Shown: positions 1-7,347 of the stretch, in pieces
How the letters are laid out: every line of letters starts with the position of its first letter
Position numbering within the stretch: the stretch's first letter is position 1
Assembly: GCA_017635095.1 (NCBI GenBank)
Contig: JAGBMA010000147.1
Span: forward strand, 1-35,735
Source: Ruminiclostridium sp.
GTDB lineage: Bacteria; Bacillota; Clostridia; Oscillospirales; Ruminococcaceae
Length of the DNA stretch: 35,735 bases
Reading direction: 5' to 3'
Notes under the pieces: generated by a model
What the model was told of the DNA's origin: nothing
Database searches by the model: none
Seen by the model: only the letters and a program-made list of their open reading frames with translations
Position numbers and translations under genes: made by a program

Positions 1-58
1 TAAAAAAAGGCTTTTCTCTCTCCCCTCGACCCCTCTCTCTTTCCAAAAAAACTTTAGT

Positions 59-305
59 AGCTGCCGCGCTGAGTGGGACAGTTTCTGCACAACAAAAAGA
101 TACAGCAGACTCGAAAGTAACGGGTCTGCTGTTTTTATATGCTGTTATGATAACTCACGGGTAAGTCGCGGCAGCTTCGGGTGCAGGGCTTGCCCTGCCG
201 CGGGTCCGGGCGACGTCAGCCCGGCGCTGTCCGCGAGGACATCCGGCGAAAAAGTACCTTTTTCGCCGGACCGGACAGCAGACCCGAAAAGAACAGGTCT
301 GCTGT
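59..305. other. Hairpin-dense intergenic region
   Basis: No gene is visible between the window start and 308. Positions 1-58 are only A/T and pyrimidine-rich sequence. From 59 on there is a run of inverted repeats: a 10-bp pair at 59-68 and 167-176, a 12-bp stem at 102-113/121-132, a 7-bp stem with a 2-nt loop at 183-198, a 6-bp stem at 206-224, a perfect 13-bp stem with a 3-nt loop at 242-270, and a 10-bp stem at 275-305. The first and last of the larger stems share the arm ACAGCAGAC. The 275-305 stem lies directly after the stop of the acetyltransferase gene and could end its transcript, but it has no T-tract on that strand. Confidence 0.6.
102..136 (+). terminator. Intrinsic terminator, plus orientation
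   Basis: A 12-bp stem (102-113 with 121-132, one G-T pair) with a 7-nt loop is followed by TTTTT at 132-136. It would end a plus-strand transcript from a gene left of the window. Confidence 0.6.
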
Positions 306-307
306 TC

Positions 308-922
308 TCAGTCACATATCAGTTCGTCGATCGTGTCGTTCTCGGTAATGTCCCTTATCCTGCGGCAGGGTACCCCCGCTGCAAGCGCTCCGGGCGGAAT
401 ATCTCTCGTTACAACGCTTCCCGCGCCTATCACACAGCCTTCGCCTATCGTTACGCCGCCGCATATCGTCACGTTTCCTGCGATCCAACAGTTGTTACCG
501 ATCGTTATGGGCTTTGCGTATTCACGGTCGGTCATCGTCCCGTCCGCTTTCATGTACATATTCCTGTCCTGTGGTCTTAAAGGGTGGACAGGGGTGAGGA
601 TAGAAACGTTCGGACCCATGAACACGTTGCTTCCGATCTTTACCGGCGCACAGTCCAGAACCGTGAGATTGAAGTTAGCGTATGAGTTTTCCCCGATCTC
701 GGTGAAACAGCCGTAATCGAACTGCACCGGCCCCTGGAGATAAACGCCTTTGGCTGCATTCGGCACAAGTTTTTTCATAATGGCGGCGCGTTCCTCTTCC
801 TGTGTCTCGAATGTGGCATTGTACTCGGCGCTCAGCTTATGGGCGGCTGCACGAAGCCCCAGCAGTTCCTTGTCAGACGGGTCGTAGATCTTTCCGGCAA
901 GCATTTTCTCTTTTTCGGTCAT
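308..922 (-). CDS. Sugar O-acetyltransferase, maltose/galactoside acetyltransferase family
   Basis: Predicted 204-residue left-handed beta-helix acetyltransferase that moves an acetyl group from acetyl-CoA to a sugar hydroxyl in the cytoplasm. The N-terminus has the Maa-type cap (MTEKEKMLAG then a helical segment). Repeated hexapeptide turns (for example IGSNVF, IGNNCW, IGEGCV) fill the second half. The conserved catalytic histidine is in TPVHPLR at about residue 113. I chose the ATG at 922 because AAAGGAG lies just upstream; an upstream in-frame TTG falls on that ribosome binding site. Length is usual for the family. It lies downstream of the YtxH-like gene, separated by a hairpin, so it may be transcribed alone or by read-through. 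The true sugar acceptor cannot be told from sequence. Confidence 0.9.
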   Translation of the reverse strand: MTEKEKMLAGKIYDPSDKELLGLRAAAHKLSAEYNATFETQEEERAAIMKKLVPNAAKGVYLQGPVQFDYGCFTEIGENSYANFNLTVLDCAPVKIGSNVFMGPNVSILTPVHPLRPQDRNMYMKADGTMTDREYAKPITIGNNCWIAGNVTICGGVTIGEGCVIGAGSVVTRDIPPGALAAGVPCRRIRDITENDTIDELICD

Positions 923-941
923 TTCTTCTCCTTTCAACGGA

Positions 942-972
942 AAACGGGACAGTCATTCCGACTGTCCCGTTT
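942..972 (-). terminator. Hairpin terminator after the YtxH-like gene
   Basis: Perfect 12-bp inverted repeat (942-953 with 961-972) around a 7-nt loop. It lies 20 bases past the stop of the YtxH-like gene and just before the acetyltransferase ribosome binding site. On the minus strand it ends in a short T-tract, so termination is probably partial. Confidence 0.6.
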
Positions 973-992
973 GTGTTCTTTGGTCAGATCTA

Positions 993-1679
993 TCAGAGCT
1001 GCTCGGGATTGCTGAAATCGAATGTCTCTACCGCCTCGGAAGCAACGCTGTCGATAGAAACACTGTTGATATCGTCGGAAGCGTCCTTGAGTTCGTCCTT
1101 GACTTCTTCCTTGATCTCTTCAACAGCCTCGGCTGCCTGCTCGACTATGGGCTCGGGAGAATTCTTGATCTCTTCTGCCATATCAACAGCCTTTTCCGTG
1201 AGTTCGTCAACGTCTTTTTCAATAGCTTCGGCGAGGTCAGCGGCTCCTGTTTCGTCTGCGATCTCTTCTGCCTTGCCCGCGACCTTGGACTTGATGTTGT
1301 CTATGCCGGTCTTGATATTTTCACCGGTGGTTTTTGCGAAGTTCACAGCCTTGTCCTTAGCCTCGGCTGCAGTTTCCTTGCCCTTAGCGACAGTCTCTTC
1401 GCCCTTTGTTATCATGTCCTTGTTGATGATGTCATCAATGCCCTCTTTGAACTTCTCGGTGCCTGTTTTGATAGCACCTACTGCGAAAAGAGAAGCCCTC
1501 TGGATCTTCTCTTTCGGAGTGGAGTGTCTCTCTTCTACGAAAACGTCGGAATCGTCCTCATAAACGTGCTGAGCGCGCTCTTCCTCCTCAGCATTGCGCT
1601 TTTCGATAAGCTTTTTGCCTACATAGAAGCCAACGCCTGCGAGAGCAGCTATGCTGACAAGTGCGGTTAATTTACCCAT
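993..1679 (-). CDS. YtxH-like membrane-anchored acidic coiled-coil protein
   Basis: Predicted 228-residue protein with one N-terminal hydrophobic segment (about residues 3-20, LTALVSIAALAGVGFY) followed by KK. The remainder is long, highly charged and low in complexity, rich in Glu, Lys, Asp and Ala, and probably helical or coiled coil. This resembles YtxH-domain proteins, which in Firmicutes are small envelope or stress-related proteins of unclear role. The start at 1679 is preferred over an ATG three codons upstream because AAAGGA is properly spaced only from 1679. It has its own sigma-A promoter (1721-1749). Its function cannot be deduced beyond envelope association. Confidence 0.65.
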   Translation of the reverse strand: MGKLTALVSIAALAGVGFYVGKKLIEKRNAEEEERAQHVYEDDSDVFVEERHSTPKEKIQRASLFAVGAIKTGTEKFKEGIDDIINKDMITKGEETVAKGKETAAEAKDKAVNFAKTTGENIKTGIDNIKSKVAGKAEEIADETGAADLAEAIEKDVDELTEKAVDMAEEIKNSPEPIVEQAAEAVEEIKEEVKDELKDASDDINSVSIDSVASEAVETFDFSNPEQL

Positions 1680-1720
1680 TTTTATCATTCCTTTCAGAAT
1701 TTTGTTTTGATGCTGATACT

Positions 1721-1749
1721 ATTATACAATATTTTTTTTGATTTGTAAA
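1721..1749 (-). promoter_or_regulatory. Sigma-A promoter for the YtxH-like gene
   Basis: On the minus strand, TTTACA (1744-1749), a 17-bp spacer and TATAAT (1721-1726) lie about 40 bases upstream of the gene start. Confidence 0.75.
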
Positions 1750-1778
1750 GGGTTTATATGCAAATTTTACCAAAAATG

Positions 1779-2444
1779 TTATTTTTTATTCACGGCTTCG
1801 AGGTAATAGATCGGAAGACCTTGTGAGAGAAAACGCTGTTCATATTCCGTAATAATATTCCCACTCACGTCGCTGTTATGCAGGTCGCGGGTGACATAAC
1901 GTATCTCAAATCCGCCTTTTGTGAGGCTTTCAAGGGAATAGTCGAAAAACTCGCGGTTATCGGTCTTTTGCAGTATCACACCGCCGTTCACGAGCAGGTC
2001 CCGGTATATCGGCAGGAAACGTTCGCTTGTGAGACGGTGTTTGGTGTAGCGGGTTTTCGGGAAGGGACAGCTGAAATTCAGGTAAATGCATTCAATGCTG
2101 TCGGGGCGGAGGACTTTCTGCAGATACCCGGCATTTCCCATGAAATAACGCAGGTTTTTCAGCCCCAGCGAAACGGTCTGCTCCATGGCTGAGACGATAA
2201 CGTTCGGAGTCTGTTCCACAGCGATGTAGTTTATGTCCGGGTGCAGTCCCGCGATAGTATTTGCGAATTTCCCTTTGCCGCAGCCTATCTCAAGGTGCAC
2301 CGGGGCATTGTTTCCGAAAACAGCGGAAAGGTCTTTCTGTTCAGCGTTTCCGTCATCGTGAACGCCGTCCGGCAGCCAGCCGAGATCGACTGCACCGCAA
2401 GCCGCAAGACGCTCGTCGAGATGCTTTTTCTTTCTCATTCTCAT
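1779..2444 (-). CDS. trmB: tRNA (guanine-N7-)-methyltransferase
   Basis: Predicted 221-residue SAM-dependent methyltransferase making m7G46 in the variable loop of tRNAs. The SAM-binding loop EIGCGKGKF is at residues 52-60, and VNGGVILQKTDN and the C-terminal DLHNSDVSGNIITEYE block match the TrmB family closely. The family signature usually read as NFSDPWPK appears here as NFSCPFPK (residues 123-130), so the conserved acidic residue thought to act near the target guanine is cysteine 126. The start overlaps the NUDIX gene stop by 4 bases, implying translational coupling. It is the last gene of the leftward group. Confidence 0.9.
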   Translation of the reverse strand: MRMRKKKHLDERLAACGAVDLGWLPDGVHDDGNAEQKDLSAVFGNNAPVHLEIGCGKGKFANTIAGLHPDINYIAVEQTPNVIVSAMEQTVSLGLKNLRYFMGNAGYLQKVLRPDSIECIYLNFSCPFPKTRYTKHRLTSERFLPIYRDLLVNGGVILQKTDNREFFDYSLESLTKGGFEIRYVTRDLHNSDVSGNIITEYEQRFLSQGLPIYYLEAVNKK

Positions 2445-2950
2445 ATCCCGAGAAGCCCCTCCTTTTCAAGCCGCGTTACCTCGTGCAGCATATCTATCCC
2501 ATATGCCCCCGGGAACAGTGCGTTTTCCGCTTCATCGCGGGTGAACCATGCTGCTTCGCTCACTTCGCCGGACAGACGTGTCTCTGCTTTGCGGACCCTG
2601 CAGGCAAACGCAAGCATGAGATTGTCGTGCTTTTCGTAATATTTGCTGTAAAGGAACCTCGCTCCGAGCATTTCCAGCCCTGTTTCTTCCGCGATCTCTC
2701 TTTTTGCGCATTCCTCCGCGCCTTCGCCGGCTTTTATGTATCCTGCGACGCAGACGTAGCGTATTATACCGTAGCTCTGCTTTATGAGAAGGACTTCGTC
2801 ATCTTCGCTGATGCAAAGACATATGACGCAGGGATAGCTGAACGGAAAGAACGGCCGTTCACAATTTTTGCAGTAAGGAACATTCCCTTCGTCGCCTATC
2901 TGCTTCGGAACGAGCTTCTCACCGCATTTCGGGCAATGATCGAATTTCAT
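2441..2950 (-). CDS. NUDIX hydrolase with N-terminal zinc ribbon (NudC-like)
   Basis: Predicted 169-residue hydrolase of nucleoside diphosphates linked to another moiety. Two CxxC-type pairs (Cys 6, 9, 27, 30) form a probable zinc ribbon. A perfect Nudix box (G-x5-E-x7-REIAEETGL) spans about residues 70-92 and supplies the metal-binding glutamates. The architecture resembles NAD pyrophosphatase/decapping NudC proteins but is shorter, so the substrate is open. The start at 2950 is chosen because it begins just before the first Cys pair and has AAGGA upstream; the reading frame continues further upstream into lysA, which is implausible. It lies 4 bases after the lysA stop and overlaps trmB. Confidence 0.85.
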   Translation of the reverse strand: MKFDHCPKCGEKLVPKQIGDEGNVPYCKNCERPFFPFSYPCVICLCISEDDEVLLIKQSYGIIRYVCVAGYIKAGEGAEECAKREIAEETGLEMLGARFLYSKYYEKHDNLMLAFACRVRKAETRLSGEVSEAAWFTRDEAENALFPGAYGIDMLHEVTRLEKEGLLGI

Positions 2951-2954
2951 TGGC

Positions 2955-4226
2955 TCAGTCCTTGAAGCTGTACTCGCTGAAGTCGAATGTCGCAAAAAGA
3001 TCCTGCGGCGTTTCGGCGCGGCGTATCATCTTGAAGCTTCCGTCCTCTTTCAGCAGCACTTCCGCCGAACGGAGCTTGCCGTTGTAGTTGTAGCCCATGG
3101 AGAAGCCGTGAGCGCCCGCATCGTGTATTGCAAGGATATCGCCCATGTCGATCTTCGGGAGCATTCTCTCATGAGCGAACTTATCGCTGTTCTCACAGAG
3201 ACCGCCTACGACATCGTACTCGTGGTCGCAGGGCTCGTTTTCCTTGCCGAGCACGGTTATGTGATGATAAGCGTCGTAGATAGCGGGACGCATGAGGTTT
3301 GCCGCGCAGGCGTCAACGCCGATGTACTCCTTGTATATGTGCTTTTCGCGGATAGCTGTCGTGATAAGAAGTCCGTTGGGCGCGAGCATGAAGCGGCCGA
3401 GTTCTGTGCAGAGCTTTACGTCGCCCATTCCCGCGGGTACGAGTATTTCTTCGTAAGCCTTGCGAACGCCCTCGCCGATGACCTTGATGTCGTTCTCGGA
3501 CTGTTCGGGTCTGTATGCTATGCCCACACCGCCGGAAAGGTCTATGAAGCTGATCTTCACACCGGTCTTTTCCTTGATCTCGACCGCAGTTCTGAACAGG
3601 ATAGAAGCGAGGACGGGGTAGTAGTCGTTCGTAAGGGTGTTGCTTGCGAGGAAGGAATGCATACCGAACACTTTTGCACCCTTTTCTTTCAGGATACGAT
3701 AGCCTTCGATGAGCTGGTCATGAGTGAAGCCGTACTTTGCGTCCGCGGGTGTGCCCATTACATTGCCGATCTCGCTCGTCTTGAAGTCTCCGCCTGGGTT
3801 ATAGCGGCAGCAGATAGTCTCCGGAATGCCGGTGAGCTTATCGAGAATGTCGATATGGGTGAAGTCGTCGAGGTTGATGATGGCTCCGAGCTTGTATGCG
3901 AGCTTAAAGTCCTCATCGGGGGTCTCGTTGGAGCTGAACATTATGTCGTGCGCCTTTGCACCTACCTTGTCGGAGAGCATGAGCTCGGTGAGAGATGCAC
4001 AGTCGAAGCCGCAGCCCTCCTCCATGAGTATCTTCATGATGAACGGGTTGGGTGTCGCCTTGACTGCAAAATACTCCTTGAAGCCTTTGTTCCATGAGAA
4101 TGCGTCGTTAAGGGCGCGCGCAGTTGCTCTGATGCCCTTTTCGTCGTAGAGGTGGAAGGGAGTGGGGATCTCTTTTCTGATCTCTTCTGCTTTTGCTTTG
4201 GTGACAAACGGGATTTTCTTGCTCAT
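2955..4226 (-). CDS. lysA: Diaminopimelate decarboxylase family protein
   Basis: Predicted 423-residue fold-type III PLP enzyme. It probably converts meso-diaminopimelate to lysine, the last step of lysine synthesis. The PLP lysine lies in YFAVKATPN (K56), the glycine-rich phosphate loop in LSGGVGIAY, and the active-site cysteine in GGLCENSD near residue 345. Length and the complete N-terminal barrel and C-terminal beta domain fit the family. AAAGGA precedes the ATG at 4226 by about 9 bases. Related ornithine or carboxynorspermidine decarboxylases share the fold; the CENSD motif and length favour LysA. It sits between nitroreductase (15-base gap) and NUDIX genes in one operon. Confidence 0.87.
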   Translation of the reverse strand: MSKKIPFVTKAKAEEIRKEIPTPFHLYDEKGIRATARALNDAFSWNKGFKEYFAVKATPNPFIMKILMEEGCGFDCASLTELMLSDKVGAKAHDIMFSSNETPDEDFKLAYKLGAIINLDDFTHIDILDKLTGIPETICCRYNPGGDFKTSEIGNVMGTPADAKYGFTHDQLIEGYRILKEKGAKVFGMHSFLASNTLTNDYYPVLASILFRTAVEIKEKTGVKISFIDLSGGVGIAYRPEQSENDIKVIGEGVRKAYEEILVPAGMGDVKLCTELGRFMLAPNGLLITTAIREKHIYKEYIGVDACAANLMRPAIYDAYHHITVLGKENEPCDHEYDVVGGLCENSDKFAHERMLPKIDMGDILAIHDAGAHGFSMGYNYNGKLRSAEVLLKEDGSFKMIRRAETPQDLFATFDFSEYSFKD

Positions 4227-4241
4227 AGTTGTTGTCCTTTC

Positions 4242-4790
4242 TTATTTTTTTATTTCAGGGAACGCGTTGAACCATGCGCGTTCCTCAAACGGCTTTTTCT
4301 TTGGTGCAGATACTTTGTCTGCGGCTTTTCCTATCGGCAGGAAGCATACGAGCTCGTACTCATCGGGGACTCCGAGTATCGCTGCCATTTTCCCGGCGAT
4401 ATCGTCTTCATCGGTGATGTGCCCTTCGTACCAGCAGCTCCGGTATCCAAGCGCTTCCGCCGCGAGCAGCATATTCTCGACTGCAGCCGAGTAATCCTGG
4501 ACTGCGAAACAGCGGTCGCGGTAGGCGGGTATGCGTCTTGTGAGAACACATATCGCCGCGGGTGCGGTCTCACCTACGGGCGGGTCAATGACGCTCCTCA
4601 GTTTTGCAAGGACAGCCGGATCATCTGCCGCAATAAGGCTCGTGGTCTGTTTGTTGCAGCCCGACGGAGCTGCAAGGCCGGCCTCCATTATGATCCTGAG
4701 GTCATCGCGCGGTACAGGGTCGGCTTTATACTCACCCCTGTAACTGCGTCTGTTCATGATTGCACCGATAACGTTCATAGTCTCACACAT
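4242..4790 (-). CDS. Nitroreductase family flavoprotein
   Basis: Predicted 182-residue FMN-dependent oxidoreductase of the nitroreductase fold, usually a homodimer using NAD(P)H to reduce quinones, nitroaromatics or related substrates. The N-terminal RRSYRGEY matches the FMN phosphate-binding RRS motif, and GLAAPSGCNKQ matches the following APS-x-N element. AAEALGYRSCW is the usual C-terminal helix region. The start is uncertain: ATG at 4790 overlaps the esterase gene by 8 bases, and ATG at 4778 is four codons in; neither has a strong ribosome binding site. The physiological substrate cannot be read from sequence. Confidence 0.85.
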   Translation of the reverse strand: MCETMNVIGAIMNRRSYRGEYKADPVPRDDLRIIMEAGLAAPSGCNKQTTSLIAADDPAVLAKLRSVIDPPVGETAPAAICVLTRRIPAYRDRCFAVQDYSAAVENMLLAAEALGYRSCWYEGHITDEDDIAGKMAAILGVPDEYELVCFLPIGKAADKVSAPKKKPFEERAWFNAFPEIKK

Positions 4791-5592
4791 TCATGTATTT
4801 CGCAAGGAACTTAACGGACAGATCTATCCAGGTCTTGCAGTTATCACGGTAGAAGTAGTCGTTCCAGCCCGTGATCTTGTCGCAGGTAGAAAGACCGTGG
4901 GGTCCTTCATCGAACATATGCAGTTCCACGGGAACTTTGTTGGAGACACAGGCTTTTGCCATTACCAGGCTGTTGTGGGCGGGAACGCAGTCATCGTTTG
5001 CTGTACACCACAGGAAGATCGGCGGCGTTTTCGTCGTTACGCGGTTTTCGAGGGAGAGACGGGAGAGTTCGCTGTGAGATGCGTCTTTTCCGAGGAGCAC
5101 GTCGAAAGAGCCTTTGTGGGGGTTGGTGATGCCGCTTATCACAGGGTAGCTGAGCACAGCGGCATTGGGGCGGATATCGTTTCCTTCACAGCCGATGATG
5201 TCGAGCATGTATGTATCGTTCCACATCGTGGCGAGACAGCCTGCGAGATGACCGCCGGCGCTTGCGCCCCAGACTGCGATCTTGTCACGGTCTATGCCGA
5301 ACTCGTCGGCGCGGAGCCTTATCTTATACAGAGCGTATGCCGCGTCGCGGAACGCCGCAGGGTACTTTTCGTTGCAGGTATAATAGAGCACGAACGCATT
5401 GTAGCCTTCGGCAAGGTAGCGCATTGCCACCGGTTCGGCTTCGCGCTCGGACAGAAATTCATATCCGCCGCCGGGGAGAATGAGGATAGCGGGGCGTTTT
5501 CTGCACCATTCTATGCTCTCGACCTGGTCGAGCAGGTAGGCTTTCATGAGCACGGTCCTCTCGCTGTTCAGATAAAACGTTTTTATGTTCAT
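4783..5592 (-). CDS. Alpha/beta hydrolase, acetylesterase/BD-FAE-like
   Basis: Predicted 269-residue cytoplasmic serine esterase. The oxyanion-hole element PGGGY is at residues 40-44, the nucleophile elbow WGASAGG places the serine at 111, the acid is in TANDDCVP and the histidine in EGPHGLS near the C-terminus. No signal peptide is visible. This pattern is that of small carbohydrate or aryl-ester esterases (acetyl-xylan-esterase-like) that often remove acyl groups from imported sugars. AAAGGACG precedes the start. It is 17 bases after the FlK-like thioesterase and overlaps the nitroreductase, so it is cotranscribed with both. Confidence 0.85.
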   Translation of the reverse strand: MNIKTFYLNSERTVLMKAYLLDQVESIEWCRKRPAILILPGGGYEFLSEREAEPVAMRYLAEGYNAFVLYYTCNEKYPAAFRDAAYALYKIRLRADEFGIDRDKIAVWGASAGGHLAGCLATMWNDTYMLDIIGCEGNDIRPNAAVLSYPVISGITNPHKGSFDVLLGKDASHSELSRLSLENRVTTKTPPIFLWCTANDDCVPAHNSLVMAKACVSNKVPVELHMFDEGPHGLSTCDKITGWNDYFYRDNCKTWIDLSVKFLAKYMNV

Positions 5593-5609
5593 TTCGGTCG
5601 TCCTTTCGC

Positions 5610-5999
5610 TTATTTCTGCAGTTTTGCCGCTGCTTTTGCGGAGAATTTCACACTGTCAACGATGAAGCGCTCATGGGTGCCTTTTCCGATCTCGCCCGCA
5701 TCGTCATATGCCGTTACCGTGAATACGAGGCGCCGTCGGTCTATGAGTGTGAGCTCACTCTCGCAGGTTATTACGCTTCCCTCGGGAGAGGCTGAGGTAT
5801 GCGCCACATCTATCTTCGTGCCGACTGTGGTCATGCCGTCGTCAAGCTCCGGCGCTACCGAAAGCAGCGCGGTCTTTTCCATGAGCGCGATCATCGCCGG
5901 AGTTGCATATACCGGGAGAGCCCCGCTCCCGACAGCCGCGGCGGTGTTTTCCGCAGTCACTTTCTCTGTCTGTTTACCTTTTATGCCGGTCTCAAGCAT
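5610..5999 (-). CDS. Small hotdog-fold thioesterase, FlK-like
   Basis: Predicted 129-residue hotdog thioesterase related to fluoroacetyl-CoA thioesterase FlK. The stretch from ATPAMIALMEKTA through TVGTKIDVAHTSAS contains the Glu, Thr and His expected for the catalytic triad of that family. In most bacteria such proteins hydrolyse unidentified acyl-CoAs, and there is no reason to infer fluoroacetate resistance here. The ATG at 5999 has AAAGGAAG upstream; the open frame extends further into the promoter, which I discount. It is the first gene of the leftward operon driven by the promoter at 6034-6062. Confidence 0.8.
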   Translation of the reverse strand: MLETGIKGKQTEKVTAENTAAAVGSGALPVYATPAMIALMEKTALLSVAPELDDGMTTVGTKIDVAHTSASPEGSVITCESELTLIDRRRLVFTVTAYDDAGEIGKGTHERFIVDSVKFSAKAAAKLQK

Positions 6000-6033
6000 A
6001 AGATTACTTCCTTTCAGAAAATATATCCTCTCT

Positions 6034-6062
6034 ATTATACAATATTTCTCGTAATTTTTCAA
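6034..6062 (-). promoter_or_regulatory. Sigma-A promoter for the thioesterase-to-trmB operon
   Basis: On the minus strand, TTGAAA (6057-6062), a 17-bp spacer and a perfect TATAAT (6034-6039) lie 35 bases upstream of the thioesterase start, in an AT-rich divergent region. Confidence 0.85.
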
Positions 6063-6100
6063 TAAATTTTTGAAAATAACAAAAAAATTTGCAAAACCTC

Positions 6101-6129
6101 TTTTCTTTTTTGCAATTATGTTGTATAAT
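6101..6129 (+). promoter_or_regulatory. Probable promoter for the ZapA-like gene
   Basis: A TATAAT at 6124-6129 lies 73 bases before the ZapA-like start. The only element at 17-bp spacing is a poor TTTTCT (6101-6106), so the -10 is clear and the -35 is weak. Confidence 0.5.
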
Positions 6130-6201
6130 GTATGTGTATAGGAATGTCCCGGCGCGGATATCGGTGCCGGAACTGCAAAAACACATGAAAGGCTCGATAT
6201 T

Positions 6202-7347
6202 ATGGACAAGCTCAAGGTTCACGTCAACGGAAGAGGATATTACTTAAAGACCGATAATGCAGATGAAGTGCTTAATTTTGCCAGAAGATTCGAGGAACAG
6301 ATCAACTATCTCTCCACGAAAATGGGGAATGTGAGCGAGGCGGAGGTCACAGCCTACGCCGCTTTGCTGCTCATGGGAGATTCACTCAGCGAGCGCCGCA
6401 GTGAAGCGGATCAGGCTCTCATAGAGGAGCTCAACGGCAAGATAGATGTCCTCGAAGAACGTATAGATACACTCACCGAACAGATCTCCGAACATAACGA
6501 CAAGGAGACGAGCATGACGACCGAGAATGCCGAGCTCAGGGCAAGAGCCGATGAACTCGCGGCCCGTCTCGGTGACATAAGCGAAAAGCAGGAACAGATC
6601 GCAAGCGCATACAACGAAAGCGCAAATGCGCTAAATGATACGAAGTCCGCACTTGCGTCCGCCAACAAGATCATAGCAAGGCTCAATACCGAGAAGTTCA
6701 CCGAAGTGGCTGCAAATGAGGCTCTGCGCAATGAGCTCGAAGTCTCCCGTGACAGGCTTGAGGCTGCAAACAAGCAGATCGCCGAACTTAATGGCAAGAT
6801 CACGAAAATGGAGATAAACTCCATTGCCGTGGAGCCGGACGGGACTGTTTCCGTCAATGAGGAAGCCCTCAAGAAGATAAAGTCCGAGAAAGAGGATCTT
6901 GAGATCGAGCTTGCCATCGCAAACGAGGAGATCGAAAAGCTCAAAGCTGCTCAGAAGGCTGCGGCGGACGAAAATGAGGCTGCAAGAAAGATCGCCGAGT
7001 ACGAAAAGACTATCAAACAGCTCGAAAGCAGGAGCGGTGAGATAGACAAGCTCCGCGGGCTCCTTGCCGAGACCGAGCAGTCCATACGTCACAAGGTCGA
7101 TGAAAAAGAGGAAGAGAACGACAAACTCCGCAATATCCTCAAGAACTACGAGAACTCCTACGGGCTCAGCATCGCAAAGAAGGAAGAAGAGATAATCGAG
7201 CTCCAGCAGCAGGTCGAGCGCCTTAAAGGCATTCTCAACATGAGGAGCGAGGAAAAACTAAGCGGTAAGTACGTCCAGACCACTTTTGACGCGGAATCCG
7301 AGGCTAATGTCCGCGCGGGCGGCGCCGGCGAGGCAGAGAAACTTTAA
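6202..7347 (+). CDS. zapA: ZapA-like protein with a very long coiled-coil tail
   Basis: Predicted 381-residue protein. Residues 1 to about 85 match ZapA, the FtsZ-ring bundling factor (KLKVHVNGRGYYLKT, then EVLNFARRFEEQI and a helical AYAALLLMGDSL segment). From about residue 65 to 355 the sequence is a nearly unbroken heptad-rich coiled coil, then a short Gly/Ala tail. Ordinary ZapA is only about 80-130 residues, so this is a long variant. GAAAGG lies upstream of the ATG at 6202; an earlier ATG overlaps that site. The stop overlaps the next gene's start (TAATG), coupling it to the U32 gene. I infer a division role from the N-terminal domain only. Confidence 0.8.
   Translation: MDKLKVHVNGRGYYLKTDNADEVLNFARRFEEQINYLSTKMGNVSEAEVTAYAALLLMGDSLSERRSEADQALIEELNGKIDVLEERIDTLTEQISEHNDKETSMTTENAELRARADELAARLGDISEKQEQIASAYNESANALNDTKSALASANKIIARLNTEKFTEVAANEALRNELEVSRDRLEAANKQIAELNGKITKMEINSIAVEPDGTVSVNEEALKKIKSEKEDLEIELAIANEEIEKLKAAQKAAADENEAARKIAEYEKTIKQLESRSGEIDKLRGLLAETEQSIRHKVDEKEEENDKLRNILKNYENSYGLSIAKKEEEIIELQQQVERLKGILNMRSEEKLSGKYVQTTFDAESEANVRAGGAGEAEKL

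Noticed and set aside
802-1563. 253-codon plus-strand open frame rich in Ser and Ala
   Set aside because: Antisense to the repetitive charged YtxH-like gene; low complexity mirrors that gene.
3108-4097. 329-codon plus-strand open frame
   Set aside because: Antisense to lysA, which has a complete motif set; no ribosome binding site or family pattern.
4756-6054. 432-codon plus-strand open frame
   Set aside because: It lies opposite the thioesterase, esterase and nitroreductase genes and has no recognisable protein pattern; it follows from codon bias of the real genes.
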